Assembly: GCF_021917145.1 (NCBI RefSeq)
Contig: NC_061077.1
Span: forward strand, 6,693,298-6,757,297
Reading direction: 5' to 3'
Origin: Hypomesus transpacificus
Lineage: Eukaryota; Chordata; Actinopteri; Osmeriformes; Osmeridae
DNA length: 64,000 nucleotides
Position 1 is the first letter of the stretch; every line of letters begins with the position of its first letter. Below the pieces are notes generated by a model that did no database searches, had not been told where the DNA came from, and saw nothing but the letters and a program-made list of their open reading frames with translations. This document shows positions 54,438 to 64,000 of this stretch, piece after piece. The translations under genes were made by a program, and so were the position numbers.

Positions 54438-56152
54438 GCAAATGTGTATGTTTGTGTGACTTTCTGATGTGAGGTAACCTTCTGATCACTCCCACATATT
54501 CTATTCTTTGAAAGAAATACATCAGTCTAAAGCATGGAAAATACATTTGATCCTTCAAAATGGCCACTTCATGTAGCCAAAGAGAAAATTGGTTACAGGG
54601 GCATGAGGCTGCGGCTTGAAGCAATGTTGCTGAGAGCATTCGGGCGGTAAAATAAGTATTGGACGTTAGGCATTGTGGAAAGGTTGTTGTATTCACAGGA
54701 ATGTCACAGTTATCTATATAGGTGTGGTTGGTCACAGGGTCTTTGACAACCAAGCCTTCACTTGGCCAAAGTGAGCTTGTGTGTGTGTGTGCATGTTTGT
54801 ATGTGTGTATGGCCCCAATGTTCCCTGCCGTCTGCAAATGTATGGGGTGTGTGTGGGTGGTGTGCATTCCCCCGAGCTGAACTGGCCTCTGGTCTCTGCA
54901 GCTTCACCACCCCTGCCAATCACTGGATTCAGTAGTCGTCCCTTTTATAGCTCTTTCAGTTAAGGTACAGTCGAGAGTCTTCTTCAATCTTATGTTTAGA
55001 CAAATAATCATGATTTTACTGTTGAATTCACTGACGGAGCTAAATACTAGAAGGCAATGGTGCATCCACTTGGTAAAGCTTTTGTCTATTGAATGTATCT
55101 CAAGGGAAACATTGTTGCTTTCTCAATTTCAACAAAGGGAAAAGGCGTATTCAGCCATGTTGCACAAAGCTATTCTGGGTTAATTGGAAAAGGTTGTCAA
55201 AGAAAGGAATTAAAAAGTAATTGCTCCAAGACATGACACTGCACTGGAACTTCTAATAAATTTATATGAGTGAATTGGTCCCTAATGAAAATAGAACAAA
55301 TATTGTCTGAACTACCAGTGAGTCACCAGTGACCACTGTCCCTCTACAGAATCTATTTGAACTGATCATTCAGAAAAAATAACATCCAAAAAGCGACATT
55401 ACTGTCCATCCAACACCAGATAGGTTTAACAGAGCTTTTTCGGTAATTGTGGTTTTACCTGTGCCTTTAGCTGTAGCCTCGTGAGTCACCAGTGGTGACC
55501 AGGTTCTCTCCCTGCCTTTTCTCTATAATGCAACGTGACATGATTTGTGACCATGTATTATTGAATCATAATGATAGCCAATGGGTATCTTGAGTCTCCA
55601 CACATCTCAGTTGTGCTGAAACGAGGCTTGTGGTGCATTTCAATTAGAGATAATGTGCAGATTTGTTCTTAACTTCTCTTGGCATGGCAATTTACCCCCG
55701 CTGAAATGGACTGGGGGCTCCCTGAACCTTAATGGGCTCGTTTGTGTAAAGTTTTAATAGGATTACTGAGAAAACACTCAAAGGATTGCTGCATTCATGC
55801 TTATTTACCATCTGAGGGTGAGATGGAGAGGCTGATCGGAACAGACTAGCCCTCAAAGTCTGTTTAAATATACTTTAATAGTTACGTTATGTCTACAGTT
55901 CAAACTGCCACTGTGGTCTTCACGACTGCCACCATCGCTGGCGTTTAACAAGAGCACAGCTTTTGTGGTACTGAAGTTGAGTAAGATTCTCATTCTGTTT
56001 CAAGGTCACTATCTAGATGACCTCAACCTTTACAGTATCTCCACACTGTGTTCTGCCAGAAAGGGAAACCCTTTCAAACAGCAATTGATTGACACTACCG
56101 TGTCATCAGCACTGCTTGAGTGGTACCAAAGGAGAGGACATTATCACTGACC

Positions 56153-56208
56153 GACACACACACGCGCGCACCCGCGCACGCACACACACGCACACACACG
56201 CACACAGA
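56153..56208. repeat. Alternating (AC)/(GC) tract
   Basis: An interrupted CA repeat with CGCGCG-type steps, mostly alternating purine and pyrimidine. Confidence 0.85.
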
Positions 56209-56785
56209 AGACATATGTAACTCCATTCACCTATCTGTATTTGGATTGTATTGAGGACCCATTTCCTTTTCACACTTACTCACTTTAAGTCTCACAATCT
56301 TAGAGGCCCCTGAAATTCCAGACCCTATTAGAAGACACAGACTGGGACTGCAACAGCCGGATAAGGATGTCAAGGAAAAGCCTTATGGATAATGTCATCA
56401 ACCTTAACAAATCAAGAGCTTTTCCCAATCGTGTCACATTGTGTCCAGACAGTCCCTGAGGCCTGATTTACACCTAGGCCTTGTGTCGATAAAACAATGG
56501 GGCCTCCTACCTGCAGCTGCTTGTGACTCAGCTATTATCAGAGGGGAACCTTCAAAAGGCTGGGGTGGCTGCTTGAATGCTGAATGCTGGAAACATTTAC
56601 AGCTATTCCCCATGTCCCCTTCTGCCCCTCCTAGCTCAGCCCCTCTCCCCAGCCTTGCCCCTGATAGACTGATTAATCATCCTGCCATGGAGATCGTGGT
56701 CTAATCTGCATGTGAGGCTGTGTGAGACCAGAGACAGAGCAGGGCACTCCTGCAGCAACGCAGATAGGCCACATCTACAATCCAA

Positions 56786-56908
56786 ATGACGTTGTGTCCT
56801 TGGGCAAGGCACTTCACCCTACTTGCCTCGGGGGGAATGTCCCTGTACTTACTGTAAGTCGCTCTGGATAAGAGCGTCTGCTGAATGACTAAATGTAAAT
56901 GTAAATGT
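56786..56908 (+). mobile_element. tRNA-derived SINE, 3' body fragment
   Basis: Begins in the shared body (gttgtgtccttgggcaagg), includes gataagagcgtctgctgaat, and ends with an aaatgtaaatgtaaatg tail. The tRNA-like head is missing. Confidence 0.88.
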
Positions 56909-58854
56909 ACTGGAAGCCAACAGCCTTAGGTTTTAAAATGGATGGCAGTCATATTGTTACAGTTCCGTCTCACGAATATAAAGTATTTACATGTTGGAGC
57001 GAAACACGGTCATCCCACACGCAAATGATGCATCCATTTAAATGTGTTTGTTACAGTGACACTGACCCCCTGCATGAAATTAACACCTCTTTAGTACATC
57101 AACACTAAGTTATTAAATCGGGGTCACTTTTGGCATGACATCCTAAACTACACTCCAGGCATAGGATGGAAAAGGAGTTTAGGAGAGGCATTGTGAAAGC
57201 AACAGACTTATCTCTCAGCTGGCCAGATTAAAGGGTGATGAAAATGCACTGTCAGCACTCCAGGTCTGGGTGATCCACCCGGCAGCTCTGTGCCACGGTC
57301 TGCCAGCCAACACAACATCAAATGGACAAGGCCCCTCACCTGGAGCGATGAGCTGACAGCTGAGCAGTCATACAATGAAAGTGCTGCGTTAAATGTTATG
57401 ATGATGTATCAGCAAGATTGAATCTTAGCTCATTGTACGTATGTTGAGTAGTGATGGTTTGTGTGAAAAATGATTTGAGCTGTGAGTTGAAAGTAGTGAG
57501 TCGATAGAATATGAATGCCTATCTTATTTTCTTGCTCAGTCTCTGTGGGCTAAAATATTCAAAGTTCAAAGACAAAACAAAACGAAAAATTAAGCTAGTG
57601 TTGGGGAAGGGCTTTGATGTGCTTCACCATGATCTGCATGATAATGCTTTCATACATGTTCCATATGCGGTGGGGGAAAACACAATAACAACCCTTATCA
57701 TAGCAAAGGAATTCAGGAGTTGATCAACCAAATGTGGTTTTCTTTAGATGAATTAAGTGTATGTAGAAATGCAAAGTCCTTCTCAGATACACCTTGTCCT
57801 CCTTATGTACACTGAAGCCATTATTGTAACGCAGTTCACACCTGAAAATAATTGGCTGAGGCTCAGTGATACAACAGCAGAAAGTGAGACAGGGACAGGA
57901 TTGATTGGTTCTTATTTCAAGAAGTGGCAAGGAGAAAATCTATAAAGATTTACCTCAGATATTATTCAAGACTATACTATACTTTCATATTCAATTGAAT
58001 ATGAAATTAGATCTGCAACAACTTTTACTCCTTCTCCGGAATGTGAATGTCACATTGTTCTGATGCAGAGCTCCATCAATACGATGGCCTGTGAACAAAC
58101 TGCACAGCCCCGATGAGTCCAGCAAAGCAGAACCAAATAGTGAGGTCCAAGCAGGGTCCAAGCAGACCCAGATGTGTCCTTGAAACCGTCCTGCCTGCCT
58201 GAGCTAGGTCCCATGGGGAGAACCATAAGAAAGAGCATGGTGTACAAAAAACACATCCAGTTTCTACACCATCCCACACATCTGTCAGCTCCTTTCATGT
58301 CACACACACACACCAAACCCATCTGAGAGCACGGGGAAAAGCAGGGTGAAACCCAGGTCTCTACAGTAGAGAACCGTCTGCGATTTGGTACGCATGGTGC
58401 CCTGTTATTGGGCTCCACATCACTGTTTCTCAAGGGGAGGTGGTGAAAGGGGCTGGTGGGGTAAACACAGCAGCTGTCAATAGGCCAGCCTCCTGGATGC
58501 TCTCCAGGAATAGTTGCTACACCCATCAGGGATAAATGAGCCATGATCACTGAGACCAACCTGAATTTACCATCAGCATGATCCTGCACAGACTCCTGGT
58601 GCTACACATGACCGGTTAACAAGTCTAACCTTACAAATTGAAATGTCATTAAATCAAAACACATATACTGCCATCCTATCAAAAAAAAACACAATGTTTA
58701 ACTCGCCATTAAAGTTTGTTCTGCAGTCAGAAGGAAATAGCACGCTAAATATAACAGGAAATCTTCAGAATGTGCACAAACAGGCAAACAATTTTGACAA
58801 TATTAAAAAATATATATATAATTTTTCAATATGCTATGGGTTGTTTTCACCCGG

Positions 58855-59241
58855 TCCCTAACGCGATGCTGCAAAGTAGCGTCTTCCGAATGTGAGACGA
58901 ATGTCGAATATGAAACTAACTTCACCTTTTGTCAACTAACACACTGTTTCGATCTATTTAGTGTGAAATGCTCCCACACCTTGGATGACTTGGGTCGTTC
59001 TGATTTCTCTGCCTCCGCGGCTCCGCCATGTGTTTCAGAACAACGTTCTTCAACAACGTCTCTCCGATGGCCTTTCCTCTACCTCCGCTCCGCTCCCGGC
59101 TCAACTAAACTTTTTTTTTTAATACTCAAACATCTCAGCGATATAGGCCATTGAGTAACGTAATAATTGCGCGACACAACGTTGCCAACGCTTTTAATAA
59201 TCGATTTTAATCGATGTAATTGATACGTTGTTGCAGCCCTA
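58855..59241 (-). mobile_element. hAT-type DNA transposon fragment with degenerate BED finger
   Basis: Read on the minus strand, the fragment starts at 59241 with TAGGGCTGCAAC, the terminus typical of many fish hAT elements. It continues with AATCGAT-rich sequence (atcgattaaaatcgatt). Near 58940-59000 it encodes SKVWEHFTLNRSKQCV, the start of a BED zinc finger. A stop replaces the expected second half of the finger, so it is broken. The opposite end of the element is not seen. The segment is richer in CpG than its surroundings. Confidence 0.75.
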
Positions 59242-59619
59242 CCTGAAACTGTCCAACGGTGCACAGAAGAGGAGACAAATCTGGTTACAGCACATCCTGC
59301 TCAAACTTAGTCTCCATAGACTGGTCTCCACTTCTGCACTGGACAGCAACATTCAGTTACACCCCTCTAATCCCTTCAACCACAAAGCCCCCAATGTCCT
59401 CGTGCAAAAAGTTCAAACTAGGCAGAGAAGACAGTGGTAAACACCCTTACCAGTTAAATCTCCTTAATCCTATTCTTTACGATGGGTTAACCCATTCACC
59501 GGAGAGGCACTTAGGGTTAATGTTACAGTGTCTTAGTATCGTCTCTCCACCGCTCTGCCATCAGCCCCAGAAACTGCAGTCCTCCTCTCACTGTTTCCAC
59601 TGCAGCAGTACTCGCTCTG

Positions 59620-59860
59620 TTTTACACACACACATACATGCACACACACGCTCGCAGACACACACATTCTCACTACCCCCACCCCTCCCCCTCTCAGTCC
59701 CCTCCTCCTTCTTCTCCTCGTCTATCCACTCTCTCACTTTCCCTCCCACTCTCTCTCTCTCTCTCTTCACTCCCCCACTGAGTGGATCCCCCCTCCCTTT
59801 TTCCTTTCCCTGCTCTTTCTCTGTCTTCCTCCCCCACCAAGCCTCCTCCACTCCATCGCT
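59620..59860. repeat. CA run followed by a long C/T-rich low-complexity stretch
   Basis: A (AC)n tract near 59625-59660 is followed by about 170 bases of C/T-rich DNA. The 232-codon + frame and the Arg/Glu-rich minus frame over it are low-complexity artefacts. On the minus strand this is a purine-rich region upstream of syt2. Confidence 0.8.
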
Positions 59861-60960
59861 CCCTCCTCACTCACTCAGCCTGCTGCTGATTTGTGATTCT
59901 GCTCACATGGTGCTGTATGCAGCACTCCGCTCCCCGCTCCAACACACTGAAGGGTAATCTGGGAGAATCAATATGCAATACTATCAAAGCCACAGCCAGA
60001 CCCTACTTCAAATAACCCCACCCAAGTCCAACTCCTCTGGGACTTCCTCTGAGCTGATACCTCAATGTGTCAGGGCAAAGAGGAGGTAACAGACTAGAGG
60101 CACAACACAGGAAGGAGGGGGACAGTGAAGAGAACCAATACGTAGAGGAAGAGACAGTAGTGATGGAGAAAAGAAAGCGGAAGGGGTAAGGGAGGGGAGA
60201 GAGCTAATTCTGTCATTTTTACTGCAGTATGATGAACTGTCAGACAGTGAAGGGGGAAACTGTTGAACGATTCTCTTTCTCTCAGACTCTTACCGTCTTT
60301 CTCTCTCCTTCTCTATTACAAACTCTCTCAGTCTCACTCTGCTCTTTGAGGATGAAGATGTTAGGACATTTATGCCGCAGCACATGAGTTGTGTCCTGGT
60401 CCACTGTCAAAAACCACTCCCTCAGTAATGGCTCTGAAGATTCAATATCATAATCACGGATACTGTACATGGAGGACAAATGAGAAATTATTGTATAAAG
60501 AGTTCCATTTCTACTAGGGGCAGCTTCAGAGCTCAACAAATTTGCCATCCAAAATATGGCGGTTACTGTGGATGCAATGGATTTTTTCCTTTATTCTTCT
60601 ATGTTTGATGTATTTAGTGCACGTCTGTTGGCTTCTTTGCTGTGGCAGATCATTTGGAGCTCTCTGGACATTTATTGTGTGTCACAGAAAATTACCATCT
60701 TCCCTTAAGTGGAGCAGCCTCCTAAGCGACCAGCGATGAGCACTTGGAAATGAAATCAATAAGGCCTCAATCACTGAGAACGAAAAGGAGAGGTGAGGGA
60801 TGGCCATTGCAATTTCACAGCCCATGCCCAGTGAAACAAGAACAAGTATAATTTGTTCCTTGCTCCTGCCAATACAAATAGTTTGAATTGGTTTTGTGCT
60901 GGATAAATTATTACTGGCATGCCTTTGGAAATGATCCAATACTTATACCTGACTTAAGAA

Positions 60961-61144
60961 GTCAGGTGGCTGAGCGGTGTGGGAGTTGGGCTAGTAATCT
61001 GAAGGTTGCCAGTTCGATTCCCGGTCGGTGCACATGACGTTGTGTCCTTGGGCAAGGCACTTCACCCTACTTGCCTCGGGGAGAATGTCCCTGTACTTAC
61101 TGTAAGTCGCTCTGGATAAGAGCGTCTGCTAAATGACTAAATGT
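60961..61144 (+). mobile_element. tRNA-derived SINE, near full length
   Basis: The head reads gtcaggtggctgagcggtg and the B box agttcgattcccgg. The same body and taaatgactaaatg tail are present as in the copy at 19522. This is the least diverged copy in the window. Confidence 0.92.
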
Positions 61145-61603
61145 TATACATGTCAATCCATTGAAGCTGTCATAAAGATTTCCAAGTATTTCAAATATTG
61201 AAATGAAACAGATGTCCAGACACTTTGGTATGTTGCCCTCATTTCAGAAACAGAGTATACACACGAAACTCAGAAGCAGCATTACAACATTTGCTGTAAA
61301 GCAGTACATTTAAGTCATTCTAGGTTTAAGATAGGGACAAAACAGAAGGTCTGATCCGACATCTCAAGAGGCAGCTGTAGGCTATTGATCTAACCTGATC
61401 CATGGCAAATGTGGTTAACCTCTGGTCACAGTAAACAACATCTGTCCTGCAAGGCTGGAAACTGGAGAGGAGGAGCATAAGGACTGGGAGAGATAGCAGC
61501 AGCAGCAAACCCTTCATATCAGAACCATCGGCCACTAAACATGCTACTTCTACTACGAAACGTATTCAATCACAAACTGTACTAACTCTAAACACCACTA
61601 TCA

Positions 61604-61876
61604 GGGCGGCTGTGGCTCAGGGGGTAGAGAGGGTCGTTAATCGCAAGGTTGGCGGTTCAATCCCCGACTCCTCCCAGGCCATGTACCAAAGTATCCTTGA
61701 GCAAGACTCTGAACCCCAAGTTGCTCCCGATGGGCAGGCCGGCGCCTTGCATTGCAGCTCATCGCCGTCGGTATGTGTGAGTATGAATGGGTGAATGAGA
61801 GGCAACATTGTAAAGCGCTTTGGGTGCCACCGAGGTAAAAAAATGCGCTATATAAATGAAGTCCATTTACCATTTA
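61604..61876 (+). mobile_element. Second tRNA-derived SINE family, full-length-like
   Basis: A tRNA-like head (ggcggctgtggctcaggggg and B box ggcggttcaatccccg) is followed by an unrelated body that includes gtaaagcgctttgggtgcc and cgctatataaatg. It ends tccatttaccattt. The body differs from the other SINE family in this window. Confidence 0.88.
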
Positions 61877-64000
61877 TCAATGTTTTCATCAGTTATTTTC
61901 TGTTTCAAAAACATAATTTTCGTCTTCATAACCATCCTCATCATCAGCACTATCAATAGTAAGTAATTTAGCAGGAAAGGATCTTTACCAGATTGAACCT
62001 TTCTTTCAACTAAGCAGGCCGAGCCTCTGGAGAGATTCAACTGTAACTAAATATTTAATAGTGCTCGAGCAGACTGAGGACACCAGTCTAAAAAAGTTGG
62101 ATATTATCTTGTAGTCCTGTAGTACACAATGTCCAGCTCCCTCTAAATCAATCTAAGTCTTGTTTACATTGCCATTTGTATTTCAATTCTACAAGATCTG
62201 AAAGAAGCATGACATTTTGAGTAGATTGCTACACAAGAGGACAGACGGTGACTGCCTTCTTATTTAGGAAAAACCGATCAGCATCATAAGTAAGTGTACA
62301 CACCATCCAAATACACGCACACATTCCTATTACACAGTGTGCAACCGGCGCTGAATGTGTCTGCCAAGCAGTGTTTCAATTCTCCAGTCAGACAATCTCT
62401 GCCCAATCTCTCTAGGGAATACCCTACAAATGCACATCAAGCTAATAGCTTTCAGGGAGGGAGCTAGCTGCAGACTGACAGTAGACGGCCAGGCGTGGGT
62501 CTAAATGAGGACAGGGAAGTGGTAGGTCTGGAAGGGTAGGAGGAGGGAAGCCTTTTAGCTAGAGCAGTGTTCCCCCAATGACAGTGGTCATGGTGGAGTT
62601 TAGGACAGTTCTAAACAAGAGGTTCTAGTGTGGTTCAGAGTGAATGGATATTATATTATCTGGTTGGAGATTGATACATAACTGGACATAACAACAGAAC
62701 AGAAGGTGTTTCTACAAACTTACTATGCTCATTTAATGACGTCATCGACATCCAGTTGTGGAAACAGTAGAACCAGAATTACGTGACTATGTTCTTGCTC
62801 AACTGTATTGTACTATTTTCAAAGAAAATGTATCAACAGTCGCTGGCTGCAGTATCTTTTCCACTCAATAGATGTTAGGCTGATCAATGCTAATATTGAT
62901 TAGGCGGCACACACAGGGCAGAATTTATTTTAATGACAGATGGTCTGCAATTGGTCTGTTGTAAAAGCAGTGGACATTATTGCTTTGTTGTAAAGGCAGT
63001 GCTAGCCAGGCCTCTTTCCAAAGGGGTGTATTAGTCAGCTCTGGCCCCTCAGGCTGCAGGCTACAATCACTCAAGGGAATGACTCTGATTAATCAGGTGA
63101 GTGCTGGAGACAGTGGGACCTGCAGGAGACTTGCACATTAAGGCCCTCTCTTGTAGTCGACCAGGCTAGCTCACAGTGGGCCTCCTGACTCCACTGCAGA
63201 GAGGTGTGGCCAACAGGGATGTTCTCTCTGATCATTATGTCTGATGACAGTGTCAAATTCATAGTGGGGCCACCTTCTGAGCTATGGCAGCAATGTAGAC
63301 TAAAAGGACTGAGGCAAGGGAGGCCGCTGTGGAGTGACCACAAATTACATTTATTTTCTCATTGAGATGAAGGGTGGAGAACATGGCCATGTGACAGTGT
63401 GCAGTCAACTGTCTCTATGGGTCTCGAAGAGGCCAGGGATGAATGAGTGCTGTGTTGATATATGTGGGCAGCTGTTTTACTTTTGCTGCATGTGGCAGCC
63501 ATGTGTCGTTCACATACAATGTGATTGGTTTGGACTGGTTTTACATGGATCATGTTCTACAGAGAAAAATAGTTAAAAGAGAGTCTGTATTTCACAGCCA
63601 CCATCCAAAGCAACACAGTCCTTAAGAAGTAAGTGATATAACAGATTTGCATGGGACTAAAATGACAGCCATGTTCTGATAGCCATTACATGGCCCTGAC
63701 TGCCCCTGTCAAACGAATCCAGTTTGAAAGGGTTAAAGGATGTTATAAGCATAGTGTTTGCAGGTTGGCCATTGGTTTACAGATGTATTCATTAATACAA
63801 AGTAAGCAAGTTTACTATAACACTATTTTCTCTCAGAAAATAAGTAGATTGATTAGTGAAACAGTCCTTTAGTTTCCATGCAATCTGTGCATTTCAGTAT
63901 TGGACAGCACTCATTTAGGAGTTGGAAAATGGTTCAGCTCTATTCAAATGTGTTGCTTTTATTACCACAATAATAAATTATAACAGAAATGGACTTGTAG
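61877..64000. other. Right flank, no gene recognised
   Basis: The open frames are short and unlike known proteins, with no exon-like splice context that I could support. Confidence 0.5.

Larger units (their letters stand above)
52377..56785. other. Region upstream of syt2 coding exons, no gene seen
   Basis: It probably holds syt2 introns and a non-coding first exon. I found microsatellites near 53980 and 54389 and no conserved coding exon on either strand. Confidence 0.5.

Noticed and set aside
58050..58589. Minus-strand frame of 179 codons
   Set aside because: Cys/Trp-rich, no recognisable domain, no splice context or neighbour support; length is possible by chance in GC-richer DNA.
59259..59957. 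Plus-strand frame of 232 codons
   Set aside because: Most of it is Pro/Ser/Leu encoded by the C/T-rich low-complexity tract.

Overview
The window is nuclear genomic DNA from a vertebrate, almost certainly a teleost fish. The genes are split into many short exons with GT-AG introns. Microsatellites are frequent, and several copies of tRNA-derived SINEs of the kind common in fish genomes are present, together with a hAT transposon fragment carrying a degenerate BED finger. The gene products are vertebrate muscle and synapse proteins. The partial ppp1r12b followed by syt2 in convergent orientation matches the vertebrate PPP1R12B-SYT2 neighbourhood (human 1q32). I cannot name the species.

Layout. 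(1) 1-3.6 kb: a possible 5' untranslated exon and a 1.27 kb minisatellite with a 12-bp unit. (2) 3.67-17.5 kb, + strand: a complete igfn1 (immunoglobulin-like and fibronectin type III domain protein). I assembled 29 coding exons into a 4,521-nt reading frame of 1,506 residues. It contains four related copies of a small phase-1 exon, three of them nearly identical. A probable solo LTR sits in an AT repeat in its first coding intron. (3) 18.3-22.1 kb, + strand: a five-exon gene for a 485-residue single-pass membrane protein with a luminal or extracellular coiled coil and a very acidic tail, which I do not recognise. One of its introns carries a 303-bp inverted-repeat element with a 9-bp target duplication. 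(4) 24-38.2 kb, + strand: the C-terminal part only of a myosin phosphatase targeting subunit (ppp1r12b). Two alternative first exons and two alternative last exons can be read. No ankyrin or PP1-docking exons lie between it and the preceding gene. (5) 39.5-52.4 kb, - strand: synaptotagmin 2 (syt2), eight coding exons, 431 residues, all ten C2-domain calcium aspartates present, with a long probable 3' UTR meeting the 3' end of ppp1r12b tail to tail. (6) 52.4-64 kb: no coding exon recognised; it probably holds the 5' non-coding part of syt2 and holds SINEs, a hAT fragment and simple repeats.

The genes do not form a pathway. igfn1 and ppp1r12b are both muscle-related, and syt2 is the calcium sensor of fast synapses. 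The most interesting points are the N-terminally missing ppp1r12b, which keeps the Thr696-type inhibitory site but has no detectable second ROCK site, PP1-docking segment or ankyrin repeats; the tandem exon amplification in igfn1; and the unidentified coiled-coil membrane protein. Exon joins were made by hand from splice signals and phase. Each assembled frame is free of stops and divisible by three, but no transcript data were available.
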